This document shows, piece by piece, positions 1 to 13,000 of a stretch of DNA of 64,000 nt. The stretch is from Desmodus rotundus (Eukaryota; Chordata; Mammalia; Chiroptera; Phyllostomidae). Below the pieces are notes generated by a model. The model did not search any database. It saw nothing but the letters and a program-made list of their open reading frames with translations, and had not been told where the DNA came from. The stretch lies in the NCBI RefSeq assembly GCF_022682495.2, contig NC_071393.1:95097010-95161009 (forward strand), in the 5' to 3' direction. The first letter of the stretch is position 1. Every line of letters begins with the position of its first letter. Both the position numbers and the translations under genes were made by a program.

Positions 1-189
1 AGCCAGGGCTGATGCTGGGGGACAGCTGCCCCTGTCCCACTGCAGCTGTTTATCTGAGCTGCAGAGATGCTGATGGGTAGATTCAAGCTCCAGCCCTGCT
101 GGCAGGGCCCACTGAGAAATGCAGTTTCTTTCCTATAAAGGTCAGTTCTGAAAACTTCTGCTTTAAGGGCAGAGCTCTTCCCAAGTATT

Positions 190-920
190 TAATTCATTCC
201 AAAAATCTATGTACTGAGCAAGATGTTAACATGATAGGCATGGGGGTGGGCAGTGGGAGGTGCAGAGTCGGAGGGAGGTAGGCTCTGAGTATGAACCATG
301 CTCTGTGGAAAAGAGAAGATGGAAGGGTTAATTTTGAAGGGAGGAGTATTCAGGGAAGACTTCATGGAAGAGGCAACCTTTGATCTTAACCTGAAAGGTG
401 GAGCGGGATTTTCATAGACTGAGATAAGAATAGAGGGTGTGGGCTTTCCAGGAAGAGCAAAATGCTTGAGAAAAGGCACAGCTGAAGCACCAAAAACAGA
501 CACTGTGTTTCGGAACAGGTGAGTTATGTGGGCTACAGTGGAGGTTGTGGAAAGATTTAGCAGATGAGGTTAGGGTAAACTCACTAGTTTTTGTTTTTAA
601 TCCTCACTGGATGATGCTTTTACATTGCTGTTTAGAGAGAGAGGAAGGGAGAGAGAAACATCGATCGACCCTTCCCCCACAACTGTCTGTACTCAGGAGG
701 AGGACCCAACCCACAACCCATGCATGTGCCCCAACCAAGAATCAAACTTGCAACCTTTTGCAAGTTTGTTCCAACCTTGCAACCAACCGATGTTCCAACC
801 AACTGAGCCACACGAACCAGAGCTAAACTCACTAGTTTTGAGGGTGGGGTACAAAAGGCCTGAGGTTTGAGCTTTATTTGGTGGATATGAGAAGCTGTGG
901 AGAGGGGTGATGTGACTAAT
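190..920 (-). repeat. L2-type LINE fragment, interrupted by a Ves SINE
   Basis: The text around GGAAGACTTCATGGAAGAGG and CTTTCCAGGAAGAGCAAAAT has the usual look of antisense L2 coding sequence. The fragment continues on the far side of the Ves insertion. Confidence 0.5.
592..823 (-). mobile_element. Ves SINE (bat tRNA-derived)
   Basis: The element is in minus orientation: T-rich end, GA-rich body, ACATCGATCG-type segment, then tRNA-like head ending near ACTGAGCCACACGAACCAG. It is flanked by a perfect 16-bp target-site duplication TAAACTCACTAGTTTT at 576-591 and 824-839. An internal repeated piece (CCAACCTTGCAACC) makes it slightly longer than the others. Confidence 0.9.
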
Positions 921-1449
921 TGCCACAATGCAGCTGGGAAGAAAGGTCCTCATTTTCTGGATCATTTCTCACATGGACACTCTCAGGACTCTGCCAGACC
1001 GAGTCCCTGCCACCCCTTCTTCCTTCCCCCACCCCACCCACCCTGGTTCACCCTGGTGTTCTAACCAGCTGGGGACTCTGGGGTCTACCTGGGCCTGAGC
1101 AACCTGTCCAAGGTGCTGAAACAATGCCCAGGGCTCTTGTCTGCCAGCTGGCAGCCCCAATATAACTCAGCAAGGCACGCCCCCACTGATTCCATCCATG
1201 TGGCCGTGCTAACACGTCAGAGGCCCGGAGTCTCTCCCACCTCCACCTCTATGTCCATTTCCTCAAACACTGACAGGCGTGTCCATCCCAGAGCCTCCTG
1301 AGACCGGCCATTTATGGTGCTGAGGTAGACCTGCCCAGGACAGCAGCGGCTTTGCTCCAGGGGGACCCCCTGGGTGTGGCTCATCCTCACACTCTCCTGG
1401 AACAGGGTGCTGGGTGTGGGGACGCTCTGTTCCCCCACTACTCTCACAG

Positions 1450-1665
1450 TTCATTAATAATTACTATCGCTTTTACAGGCTCTCTATTCTGTTCCAGGCA
1501 CTGAGCCATACACTTTGCACATGAAGTTTCTCACTCTCATGGCCAAATCCCCTCTCAATAGATGAGGAAATTCAGGCTTCAGCAGGATTAGTGACTTGCC
1601 TGTAGGTGGGGTGGGAAGTGGAGGGCCAGGACATGAACTCAGATTTGTGTGGTTCCATAGTGACC
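1450..1665 (-). repeat. MIR SINE fragment
   Basis: GATGAGGAAATTCAGGCTTC, GTGACTTGCC and GACATGAACTCAG are MIR features in reverse orientation. Confidence 0.6.
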
Positions 1666-2029
1666 TGTCAATCAAAGCCAGTCATCTAGCATTTGACAGT
1701 CCAGTGGCTCTCACCACTACTGGCTTTGGGATCCCGTGCCAGGTGGGACTTGCTTCTGCTCTATATTCTCATGGGCTCAGGGGCCAGAGCAGGCGTGTCA
1801 CTGGGCTGCCTCCTAGGGGTGCTTCCACACTACTTCATCAGCACTTTCCACGTTTATGTTGAGCCTAAGACCATTCTCAGCCTTCAGAGACTCTGCTTCC
1901 GTAGCGCTATCCCAATAGCCTCCTTACGGAGCCCTTGGCAGGGCCAGCTCTGGAGGGAGGGGATAGCTGAGGACGTGGCCTCACATCCATTACCCTGTTG
2001 GCTGCCCACATCCAATAGCAGGTGGGGCT

Positions 2030-2125
2030 GATGTGATGCCCATCTTATAGGCGAGGAAACGGAGGCCCAGCAAGGTGAAGTGACATGTTCAAGGTTACTG
2101 AGCCTGGGACCAAGGTCTCCAAACA
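2030..2125 (-). repeat. MIR SINE fragment
   Basis: GCGAGGAAACGGAGGCCCAG followed by GTGACATGTTCAAGGTTAC is the reversed MIR core. Confidence 0.75.
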
Positions 2126-2916
2126 CTCAGAAAAGGGTTCTTTTAATTAGTTTCTAATTAACTGCTCATCCTAAAAATCTTTTAAGGAAGAAGGCAGGTA
2201 CATATATTCACAAACCAAGCAATAAATAAACGCAGTGATAACTTATTGAGTGTGGGACACTTGGGGGAGGGTCTCAGCCAAGTCTGCTCTGCTGATTGCC
2301 CCAATCCCCCACCCTCACCAGAGCCGGCTAATTGCAGGAAGTCCCTTTCATTCCGAAGCTGGGGTGAGGGCAACAGTAACGACCCCCTCAGAGAATGGTG
2401 CGTGCAGGAATGAGTCACACTGGATGGGAACTGCTGACTCTTCTGTAATCACCTCCAGCGGCTCCTGCTCAACACCCGGCCAGGCCCAGGAAAGCCTTTC
2501 TGCATATAATGAGGCTGGGCAAGGGGAGATGGATGGAGATGTGTGGGGCGCACCAGGGGAGGCTGGCTCACAGTCTGTCTTAGCCCCTCGCTCCAGGCAG
2601 GGGGGACTCCAGAGCGAGATGATTTCTGTAAGTGCCAAGTCCCCCAAAGTTCAAGGGCAGGAAGTCATTTGCAGCCCAGAGGGGTGGAAGAGAGGCAGTA
2701 GCCTGGCCTCCAGACTATTGGCGCTCCAGCCTGGGGGCAGTGGGCACACAACACCAGTCTCCTTAGGATCCCTGGCATCCCAATTTCCCCTTCGTCTGAG
2801 GAGCAGTGGCCAGGCAGACACCTGGAGGTAAAGGAGGGGGAGCGGGGAGATGTAACTCCCAGTAGGCCCACAGTCAATGTATGCAATCAGACCATAATAA
2901 CTGTTGACCCCCCAAA

Positions 2917-2944
2917 CACACACAACACAAACACACACACACAT
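2917..2944. repeat. Interrupted CA microsatellite
   Basis: ACACACACAACACAAACACACACACACA; short and imperfect. Confidence 0.85.
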
Positions 2945-3039
2945 CTTGCTCCTACTTTACCCCTGAAGGGTGTGTCTCCTGACTTGGTCCATGGAGTCTG
3001 CATAGACGACTACCTTAGAAGTCAGTTCATCTCCCTCTA

Positions 3040-3145
3040 CACACTCATCATTTACAGATGGAGGAGCTGGGGCCATGAATGTGCCCAAAGCCATAGACCT
3101 ACCCCAGTGGCCAAGCTGTGAGTGGGGTCAGGATGCCCCGCTAGC
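3040..3145 (-). repeat. Probable MIR fragment
   Basis: TTTACAGATGGAGGAGCTGG and CCAAAGCCATAGACC resemble a decayed reversed MIR core. Confidence 0.45.
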
Positions 3146-3769
3146 AGTCTGGTGTGGTCGGTTCCCTTGAGCTTCAGTCACCTGAGCTGTGTGAGATTTC
3201 CACCCCAATCAACTCTTACCCAAACCCCTAACCCATGGCCCCTCATTTTTCTCTGGAAGTTATGGACAAAGCTCATATCAATAAAGGTAAATTAGACTCA
3301 AAATCTGCAGGAGAAAGACTCCTCTCTTTTGAAGATGCCACTGGAGCTAATGCTCACCCAGTTTATCTGCAGTGGGGAGGGGGAGAGGCAGTGGAACACA
3401 GTTTTGTTCTGCAGACCCGGGCAACCTGCCCACGAGACACTGCCAAACCCACACTCCTACGGTGACAGGGGCTTCCTTAGAGGATCTCCACCTTGGCAGC
3501 GCGCTGGCCTCAGGCAGACCACGCATCTCCGAGAGGGGCCCGGGAAGCAGCGTCTGTCAGCTCCCCAGTGCTTCCAACGGGCAGCCCAAGGTGAGCACCA
3601 TCCCCTTCTTACAAAAGTGAGGCGACTGACTGGCAGCACTGGCATCGCCTGGGAGCTTACGAGGCCTGCCGAACCTCAGGCCCCTCCCCAGGTGTATGGC
3701 CACTTAGCACCTTCACTTTAACAAATCCCACCGGGGACTTCTAAGTTCACTGAATTCTGAGAGGTGCTG

Positions 3770-3960
3770 GGGTGAGATCCTTTGGCCCATCTCTGCACCT
3801 GACAGCAGCTTTGCAAGGCAGGTGTCCCATTCCCCGGGTGGAGAAACTGATCCCGAGAGAGGTTTCCTTGCCAGCCCAAGGTCACACCGCTGGTGAGTAG
3901 TATGGCCAGGGTATGACCCTGGTCTGTGTCCCAAGACCGCACATTCTACTGCACAGACCA
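3770..3960 (-). repeat. MIR SINE fragment
   Basis: CGGGTGGAGAAACTGATCCC, GCCCAAGGTCACACCGCTGG and TATGACCCTGGTCTGTGTCC follow the reversed MIR order. Confidence 0.75.
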
Positions 3961-4109
3961 CTTCCTGCAGCGCAATTAAACATATGGCCATGGGGGACCC
4001 CTGAGTTTTGGGGCCCGAGACCCCCGGGGCACACTTCACCTTCGAACAGGATTTCACTTCCAATGTCCAGTCCCCTAGCGTTGAACCTCATAAAGACCAG
4101 CATAACTCA

Positions 4110-4625
4110 TGAGGAAGTACAAAGAGTAAGCAAACACTCTCCTTAGTAATCAAAGAAATGCAAATTAGAGCAACATTGAGGAGCCATTTTCTACCTATAT
4201 AATTAGCAAAATTTTTTTAAAAAGAACGTTAGCCCAGTTGTTTTGAAATAGGCACATTCATACACAGCTGGTGGCAGCATAGATTTATATAACCCTTGAG
4301 GGAAGCATTATGGCAACGTCCACCAGGAGCCATAAATAATGGTGCCCACCGCCCGTGGGAATCCACCTGGAGGAAATCATTCAACAGGCGGGAAAAGCTG
4401 TTGGAGGGAGCTGCTCACCGCAGCCTTGCTGGGGACACCGGACCCAACTCAGTGTTCATCAGGAAGGGACGGCTGAGCAAACTTGGGGTGCTCAGCTCCT
4501 GCAGTGTTGTGCAGCCATTGAAAATGATCACTAAGAAGCCCAAGCAGCAAATGTGGGTGAAAAAAAGCAGAATTCTAAACTGCCCATGTGCACTGTGGTT
4601 ATTATGATGTAAAAGTTCAGATGTT
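4110..4625 (+). repeat. Ancient L1 3' region fragment
   Basis: AAAGAAATGCAAATTAGAGC begins text typical of the end of L1 ORF2 in old L1M families. GTGAAAAAAAGCAGAATTCT near the right end fits the 3' part. It is heavily diverged and has no open frame. Confidence 0.6.
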
Positions 4626-4928
4626 CCTTGACTTACCATGGGGTGGTGTCTTGATAAACCCACTATAAACTGTAAAGATTCTAAGTTAAAGATGCATTTA
4701 ACGCCCACAACCTACCGAGCATCGTGGCTTAAACTGGCCTACCTTAAACGTGCTCAGAACGCTCACAATAGCCTGCAGCTGGCCAAATCACCGCACTGTC
4801 ACTGCCCAGCAACCCGAGAGAGGATCGTGGAGCCTACCACTAGCCCAGGGGAAGATCAAAATTCAAAAAGTAGTTTCTACTAAACGCCTATGGCTTTTAC
4901 ACCATTGTGAAGTCAAAAAGTTGTTTCA

Positions 4929-5267
<339 letters not shown>

Positions 5268-5289
5268 TCAGTTGTTTGTCAGACGATCC

Positions 5290-5425
5290 CGAGGCCGTGT
5301 GGTCTTACTGTCCCCAGGAAACTGAGGCTCATGGTGGCTATATAATTTGCCTAAAGTCACACAGCAAGGAAGTGGTAAATGCAGGATTAGAATCCAGGTC
5401 TCTGGACTCACAAACAAGTGCTCTT
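5290..5425 (-). repeat. MIR SINE fragment
   Basis: GGAAACTGAGGCTCATGGTG, AAAGTCACACAGCAAGGAAG and GAATCCAGGTCTCTGGACTC. It lies 100 bp upstream (gene sense) of the 5184 acceptor. Confidence 0.8.
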
Positions 5426-6559
5426 TATAATAAAAATACACAGACACCAAAACAGAAGGTAGTCTCTTCAGTTCCTTCCCTTATGGATTATGGGGTCCAG
5501 ATCTTCACCTACTCTGCACCCAAGACAGATGCCTGGGGCAGGGTAGGCACAAGAGGGTTGTCGTGAGACCCAGTGGCATGTTGAAGGTACTCAGTGAACA
5601 TTTGCTGAGTTAAAATGAGACCTCAGGGCAGATGGGGCCTGCCCTCTGGCAGTGCCTGCCTGGGAGGGGCACCCTCTACCTGTGCTTTGCCAGGGCTCCC
5701 AAGAGTAATGGACCTTGTCTCCATCCCCTGTCTGCCTAGGTCAGAGAAAGGACCACTGGGATGGAGGCAGGAGCTGCCTGTCATGACCTCTGGAGAGTGG
5801 GGCGACCTCTGGCTGGCAGAGGTCTGATGCAACAGGCAATATCCATTCAGGATCAGAGGGGATGCGGGATGTGATGACTGTATTTCTCAGAGCATCTGCA
5901 GCTGTGTAGCTGACCAATGGCCCCAGGTGCTGCATCTGAAATCCATCACTGCACTTGCTCAGAGGCCACACTTTCCCTGCGCTGTCCCCAGCTAGAGCTC
6001 AGCAGGGAGGGTACAGTCAGAGCACGTTCTTGGCAGATCTGGGGCTCCTCTGTTGGGCACTTTTGGGTTAAAGATTTCCTACCTTACCAAACTTTCTTAG
6101 AACGGTGCTGCAGGCTAGGGCTTTCCCTCCAGTCTTCCTGAATTCCTTCTCTCCTTCACACGGGTCAGAACTGCATTGCCATCTGATGCTCTCTCAGCCC
6201 ACCCAGTCCCCTCCTCATGTCCCCTCACAGCTGTCGTCGTCTTGGCAAATCCCTTGCCCTTGGCATCTCCTTCTGGGAGGACTGAAGCTAACACTCCAGA
6301 GAAGATGCTGGATGGTGGAGACAAGCCTCTCAAGATTCCCTGTGTTACCTGCCTCCCTGCCCCGGAGTCACCTGCAGGGATGTGGTTGAAAGAAGCATGC
6401 TCTGGGCCGGCAGGAAGAGTCTGGGTACAGGTCTTAGTTCTGCTAAGTTCCGCAAGGACGTGTGATCTGTCTCCCTGGGTCACTGCTGGCTCTCCAGCAC
6501 CTGGCGCATATTCACGTCCCGATTAAATATTTGGGAATGAATAGTCCTTTTACTACAAG

Positions 6560-6725
6560 TAATTATTTTCTGTGTCTGTTGACTTGTTTATCATCTGTCT
6601 CCCCTGCCAGGTGACAGCTCCGTAGGGGAGAGCCTTTGTCTATTTCACCTCTGTATCCTACCCCAGCGCCCAGCAGGGGCCCTGGCACGCTGGAGAAGCT
6701 CAGTACATATTTGGCAGACGAGATA
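6560..6725 (+). repeat. L2 LINE 3' end
   Basis: Order of features: TCTGTCTCCCCTGCCAGGTG, CACCTCTGTATCCTACCCCA, CCCTGGCACGCTGGAGAAGC, then TCAGTACATATTTG. This is the L2 3' untranslated region. Confidence 0.75.
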
Positions 6726-6894
6726 ATGAACAAACTAATTGTGTGAAGCCCAGCCAGGTTATTTCTCTTCTGGGAGCCCTGGTTTTCTCCCAGAGAATGA
6801 GGCAGGATGGACAGGAGCAGACAGCTCCTGAATAGGACGTGTAAATAGCTAATAATCATTTTGTAAAATGTGGGACCATTGACTAGTCTCATTA

Positions 6895-7195
6895 GTCATC
6901 AAATCAAAATAACAATTGGATATCACCTTTTCTCTATCATAACAGTAAAAAAAAATTTTTTTTTTTAAGGAACAATACTCAATGCTGGTCAAGGTTTCTG
7001 GAAAACAATCTGAGGCTATGTGCCAGGAGTCCTGCTAAAAATATTGAGACCCTTTGGTCTTATAATTCCATTTCTCTGAATGTATTCTAAGGAAATAATC
7101 ATAGTCGTGGGGAAAGATTTATGCACACATACATTCCCCAAAGCATTATTTATAACAATGGAAAATGGAAGCAATTTAAATAAAAAATCCTATGT
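6895..7195 (+). repeat. Old L1 3' region fragment
   Basis: AATGCTGGTCAAGGTTTCTG, ATTCCATTTCTCTGAATGTA and AACAATGGAAAATGGAAGCA match the last part of L1M ORF2. It probably continues after a MIR insertion, at 7420-7690. Confidence 0.65.
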
Positions 7196-7224
7196 GACTA
7201 GGCTGTTAAAGCACCAGGCACCTT

Positions 7225-7385
7225 ACACTACACGCGTTCCCAGTCATCACGGAAGCCTCTGTCTCACAGATGGCACTGCGAGGTTATGCCACTTACCCAA
7301 GGTCACACACCTGAAGCAGTAGCAGCTGGGATTCACACCCAGGTCTGTGTGACCGTGGTCTGTCCACTGCCTCGTGCTGCCTCTG
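7225..7385 (-). repeat. MIR SINE fragment
   Basis: CACTTACCCAAGGTCACACA and GGGATTCACACCCAGGTCTG. It sits between two L1M pieces. Confidence 0.75.
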
Positions 7386-7419
7386 ACAACAGGACACCGG
7401 TGAAGTGAATAATGACAAG

Positions 7420-7690
7420 TCACATAAGGGGATGTTAAAGAAGCATCCCAATGTTTTCCAAACTACTTAATGATGCAAGGTTAAGTGGCATGAGCAAATT
7501 ACATGCAAAGGCATGACCTAGAGTATGAAAGGAAGTGGTGGAGACGTATATGGACGTGGATGGTGAGTGAACCAATTACAACAAAATGGTTTTTGTGCTC
7601 CCCTCGGGGTCGAGAAATTGTAAGTGATCCTGAGGTTTTATTTTTTCTTTAAATTTCTGTGTTCTCTGACATTCTCAAACTGAGCATTTA
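7420..7690 (+). repeat. Old L1 3' end fragment
   Basis: AAAGGCATGACCTAGAGTAT, GGTTTTATTTTTTCTTTAAA and CTGAGCATTTATTACAA resemble the L1M 3' untranslated end, collinear with the piece at 6895. Confidence 0.5.
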
Positions 7691-8020
7691 TTACAAACAC
7701 ACATAAAGTAATAAAAGTTATAAATTTGTAAAAAAAAAAAAAAAAAAGAATGCATGTAAGAGATGAGTGTTTGAAACACTTCCTGATCTGGAAATTCTTC
7801 TGAAATTTTCCAGAAAAATTCTTCCCTGAGCCCTACACTGTAAGGGGAGAAATGGTCTGCATGGGTGCCACGGGACAGGAGGACCCATTTGGTGGCCCTG
7901 ACCCTCAGCCAGACAGGGTAAGGTCCCCCTTTCTGTCCCCACACTCTGAGCAAAGCCCTGGGGCATAGCGTTTCTCAGTTCCGACTTTCCAGGGCCTCCT
8001 CTGAGGTTTTGGTTTAGACA

Positions 8021-8225
8021 CAGGGTGTCAAACTCGTTTTCACCACGGGTCACATCAGCCTCGAAGTTGCCTTCAAAGGGCTGAATGTAACTTTAGGACT
8101 GTATAAATGTAACTACTCCTTTACTAGGGGCAAGGAGCTTGGCGCTGCCGCCGGGTAGAAACAAGGTGCCAGCCGGATAAAACAAGTCAGAGATTCTGCC
8201 CGCAGGCCTTATGTTTGCCCCCTGT
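8021..8225. mobile_element. Short non-autonomous hAT-type DNA transposon
   Basis: The left end CAGGGTGTCAAACTCGTTTT and right end GGCCTTATGTTTGCCCCCTG are imperfect inverted repeats of the kind seen in hAT MITEs. Flanking 8-bp repeats GTTTAGAC (8012-8019) and GTTTAGAG (8227-8234) differ at one base, as expected of an aged hAT target duplication. There is no transposase frame inside. Confidence 0.75.
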
Positions 8226-9544
8226 GGTTTAGAGGGACTGGCTCGGTCACTGTGCTGGAGACTGAGGTGCTTGGACCCAGGAAGTGACAGGCGGCAGTGC
8301 TGGCTGCAGTGATCTGCCCAGCCTGGGAGATTCTAGAGGGTCTCAGGCACCCATCTGCCCTTCCTGTCAATAGAATCTCTCACTGCGGGCCCTTGCTCTT
8401 GTAGGAACACCAGCCTGTGAAAAGCACACTAAGAACACAGCGAACCAGCAGACGCCGCCTTCTAAGCCGCTCCTACACTTCCCGGTCTCCGTCTAGGGCC
8501 GCTGTCAGCGTTTTGGCTGCTCAGGGATGTGTCTCAGCCCCAATTTTACTTTTTACTCTGACAGCCAGAAAGCTGCCTGAAATTCTTTCTCTCTCCTTTC
8601 ATGTCCCTAAAAATTTTATTAAAAAACCCAAGATCTCTGTTTTCTTAATTCGGTCATTTGTCATGCTTTTACAAAAACTCCAAAATCCCTCTGAAAGGAG
8701 GGAGGGAATGACTGCTGACTGATCAGGCCTGAGAACCGTGCGCACCAGGCTCCCGGCACCCGCTTCACGTCCCTGTCCCCCTCCTCCCACTGGTGGCAGG
8801 GCCAGTCCCTCATCACGTGGCAGGCAATCGACTGTTGGTTAGGCTCGGGCAAAAGTCACGAACACTGGTGTCCAGGTTTGCTCTGTTTCTTCTTCCTCAC
8901 CTTTGTCTCGTTTCCCCCAGACACAGATTAATCACAAGGTAATGGGAGCCGAAAGCTGAACAATATAGGAATCTTTTCAGGGTGGATTTCTCTGCCTCTT
9001 TTTCCGGGTGCTCTGAGATTACTATCAATGCTGCATCTGTTGGCTAAATCAAATCTTTCAAAGGTAATACATGATCACAGCTGCTAGAATTCGTCTATGA
9101 CAGTCCCATTGTGGAGGGGACCTGGAACAGGCCCGGCACTCAAGTGCTCTCCCTGTCAAGGTCATTCCTTTATGAAGGAGGGTGGTTTCTTTGTGTGCGC
9201 TACACAAAGAGAGCGAAGTGTTGAGGAATCTTTTCAGCCTCTTCTGCCTTCCCAGGGCACGTGGACTGGACTTCTTTGAAGCAGCCTCTCTAGAGGGGCA
9301 CAGAGCAGACAGGCTGGGGCTGGCCTGAGGAGGAGGGTTGTCTTTGGTTGGGGACTGGAAGTACTTGTCTTCCTAGTAAAGATACTCAAGGCCTCACGAG
9401 CTGGCTTGTATGGGGGCGGAGGGGGGGGGTCTGTTGTCAGTTCTTACAACAGAAGCAGAAGCCAGGGGAAAATGAGGCTGGGCTTCTGGGGGTCCCAAGC
9501 TCCATCTCTCCGGAGTCGGATGGAAACTTCACTTTCAGAGACCA

Positions 9545-9690
9545 CAAGAGACCTTTCATCCGCACTGGGCTGCTGAAAGGTGCGGCACAGATCGGGAAGC
9601 GGAGACACAGAGAAGAGAAGCACCTACTTCAGGATATTTGCGCAGACAGAGGTAGCTCTGAGGTCAGGACTCAGGGGCCGCGGCCCCACC
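9545..9690 (-). repeat. Probable MIR fragment
   Basis: GGAAGCGGAGACACAGAGAA and CTGAGGTCAGGACTCAGG resemble a decayed reversed MIR core. Confidence 0.4.
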
Positions 9691-9844
9691 AGAACCTGCC
9701 TCTGACCTGCTGTGGATTTAGGAGTCAGAGCTGTTCCTCTGGCTCAGGGTTCATGGGAAGAGAGAAGTGCCCCGGGTCCACACAGAGGAAGAGAGCTGTT
9801 CTCTGGCTCCGGGAGGACGAAGCCAGCACAGCACTAACTGGCTC

Positions 9845-10035
9845 TCAGCCTCGGGCAATTTTGCCTCCCCCGACCCCAGCCAGGAAACATTTCTGGTTTT
9901 TAGAACTTGGGGGTGGGCTGCTGCTACTGGCACCGTGTGGGCAGAGGCCAGGGACACTGCTAACCATCCCAGAGTGTACAACAAAGAATTCTCCAGCCCC
10001 AAATGCCAATAGTGGTGAGGGTGTGAAATCCTGAG
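9845..10035 (+). mobile_element. MER20 (hAT-Charlie) element
   Basis: GGCAATTTTGCCTCCCCCGA, TGCTACTGGCACCGTGTGGG, GCCAGGGACACTGCTAACCA and CAACAAAGAATTCTCCAGCC keep the MER20 order over its full length. It overlaps the end of a 228-codon chance frame. Confidence 0.8.
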
Positions 10036-10639
10036 TTAGACTGAACACTGTGTTGGGGGCTCAGGCACTGGGGCAGTGTGCCAAGAGAAAGGAGTGAAAT
10101 ATGTTTTAAAATATAGGGCAGACATCAGCTCAAGGGCAGAACCACCTTCTCTGTGCCAGCACGGTGGGTCACTGAGGCTGCGGGGACGCACTAGCCAGGC
10201 ACTCCTGCCTTCAAGGAGCCCAGGCTGTGAGGGGTGGTCGTGCAGACTCAAGGCGCCCAGCCTTGGGGGCTGGCTGCCAGGTGCTCTCAGAGCCCCCACT
10301 TCCAAGCAGCGCTGCTGCCTCCCAGTATCTGAAACATGACACGCATTAAAGACAAAGCAAATAACCATTAATATTGGATGGGCTGAGATTAGCGACAGAG
10401 AAGAGGGAGTCCTTCCAGATTAATAATGCATTGAGGACTCCTTCAGAGAAAGGATAAATTATGCAGGGCATGGCTGCTCAGGCACAGGAGGAAAACAACA
10501 GCTCTTTAATTTGGGGGTTGGCTGGATCTCCTTGGCTGGGACTTGCCCTGCATTGGACCTCAGAAGAAGCCTTGCTTCCTGTCCCAGAGACGGTCCTCCC
10601 TTGGCTTCCCAGCAGGGAGGGGGGTCCTGATGCTGTCCC

Positions 10640-10780
10640 ATGTGGGACCCCTGTGTTTAGAGCTTCGTAACTCTCACCCTGCCTGCCAGTCCAGATGCCA
10701 CCTCCTCCAGGAAGCCTTCCCTGACAGCATAGCAGTCTCCAGTGGGGTTTTCTGCACACAGCCCTGGGTCACAGTGACTT
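10640..10780 (+). repeat. L2 LINE fragment
   Basis: ATGCCACCTCCTCCAGGAAG CCTTCCCTGAC is the most conserved L2 3' phrase. Confidence 0.7.
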
Positions 10781-10794
10781 GAACAGAACATGGA

Positions 10795-10970
10795 CTAGCC
10801 ATATATATTTCACTGATGCTAAGATGCACTTTCTCCCACATTTCCACATCTCTGATATTGGGAATTCTATACAATTGATGGTACATCATGGTTCAGTTGA
10901 TAGTGTTTTCCTTTTTCAGTAGTCCATAAAATAAAGCTGTGCCTCACGATTTCTTTTGAAGAAATATGGT
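10795..10970 (+). repeat. Unclassified interspersed repeat, copy A
   Basis: It is alignable with 13000-13150: CATCTCTGATATTGGG, ACAATTGATGGTACATCATG, AGTGTTTTCCTTTTTCAGTA and CATAAAATAA. It appears to interrupt L2 sequence. I cannot name the family; an old DNA transposon is possible. Confidence 0.5.
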
Positions 10971-11039
10971 AGAAGGTGCTCAGTGTGTGTGACTGCCCCA
11001 GAGCTGCATACTGGAGGGCTGGACTAGTGACGAGGGACC

Positions 11040-11115
11040 CTTATTTCCTCCTTGCAGGCCGGCCCTGCAGGCACTCGTGTTTGTTGAATGAATGAATGAG
11101 TGAATGAGTCCTCAG
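11040..11115 (+). repeat. L2 3' terminus with degenerate GAAT repeats
   Basis: GTTTGTTGAATGAATGAATG AGTGAATGAG is the L2 tail. It probably belongs with the L2 piece at 10640, with the unclassified repeat inserted between. Confidence 0.7.
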
Positions 11116-12260
11116 CTCCTACACAGGCCAGCTCTTTTGGCTCCAGGGCCTCCTACCACAGTCTCCTTCCCAGCCCTCCACCCTTGCAGGCAGCACCGCC
11201 CTAAGCCACTCAGTTCCTGGGACTGAGGACTGAGGACAGGTTTCATCTAAGCTATGACACTCCCTAAGATGCCTCCGCTTGCAGTAGCCAGAGGCTCTTG
11301 GGTGATTTGTGAGAAACCAAAAGCTGGAAATGAAGAGGGCTGAGGCTAAGCCCTGGCTGTCCCAGAGACAGGGCTGCGAAGCAGAGATGCCTCTAGTCTG
11401 CAAACAGCACCAGCGCACACTGCCCAAGCAGCCAGTCCTCCCCTGAGCTGTTCTATAGGTCCGAAGGGAGAAGGAAGACTCTCCCCACCCTTTACCACCC
11501 AGATGAAAGGTAGCCACATAAAGGGCTGTGGGGGCATTTGTCTGGGTCATCAGCTCATTTATTGCCAGAGGGTGGTACCAGCTGCTGTGAAGCAGGAAAT
11601 GAAGGGAGCTGGGAGAGTTGGCCCAAGACAGCTCTGGCTTCCCAGATTCAGGCTCCTCTGGAAGCAGGGGTGGAGCGAGCTTCCGGTCAGGTGTCCCCAA
11701 GTCCCAAAGGACACAGGTTGCAGATAAAGGCTGGCTCTAAGCCAAGGCCCTAAGGAAGGGCCTGCCCTCTGTCCCTCCTGTTCCTCCACCCTAGCTCAGA
11801 CCTGTGGGGATAGCCCTCTCCGGGCCCAAGGGGTACCACACTGATTTTGAAGGTCCCTTCTGGTATGGGCCCTGGGTGGCTCCTGCTTCTGCCCTAGCTT
11901 TCCTGTCTGTGGGCGCCTGGGGGTTGGAAAACATTTAGCTAAATGCAGAGCATGTAGAGGTGAAATGTTCTCCAGGACAATGCCCCCAGAGCCTATGGCA
12001 TCTGGAGGCAGCCCTCCTGGCCCCCCAGGGCTGTGTGACTTACCCACCCCCAGCCCACTACCCTGAAAGTCACCAGGCTCCCTTCTTGCTTCTGAGTGTT
12101 GGGGTCTCAGGTTAGCCCTTTGGCAATGCTGACACTTGAGTATGGTAGACAGAGGCCGATGACCTGGGTCCTGGTCCCAACTGTCTGTGCGGCCTGGGGC
12201 TTTCCCTGCTTTTCATCAAAGTGGTCAGCAAAGATGGTTGCAGAGGTCCCTGCTCTTTCA

Positions 12261-12794
<534 letters not shown>

Positions 12795-12814
12795 TCACCG
12801 ACCATAGGCCTGTT

Positions 12815-13000
12815 TTTCTCATTTTCGGTGGCAGTAAAATATACATAACATGACATTTACTGTTCCAACCACTTTACGTGTACAGTTCGGTGGCAGTAAG
12901 GACACTCACGTTGCCATGCGGCCATCTCCACCCGCCACCTCTGCAGCGGTGTCCTCTTCCCAAAGCGCAACTTCTGCATCCATTAAATGCTAAACCTTAT
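12815..13000 (-). repeat. L1 3' untranslated region fragment, antisense
   Basis: AAAATATACATAACATGACA, GTGTACAGTTCGGTGGCAGT and CTCACGTTGCCATGCGGCCA match the reversed 3' end of L1MA/MB-type elements. Compare 35745-36290. Confidence 0.75.

Noticed and set aside
2250..2831. 193-codon plus-strand open frame
   Set aside because: Low-complexity Ser/Gly composition, no recognisable domain, no splice or promoter context.
9348..10034. 228-codon plus-strand open frame
   Set aside because: It has no domain or signal and no likeness to a known protein. Its end lies in a MER20 element and its middle in a MIR-like piece, so it is a chance frame in GC-rich DNA.
11119..11700. 193-codon minus-strand open frame
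   Set aside because: Same strand as MEGF11, but it lacks EGF cysteine spacing and flanking splice sites in a usable phase; no protein resemblance.
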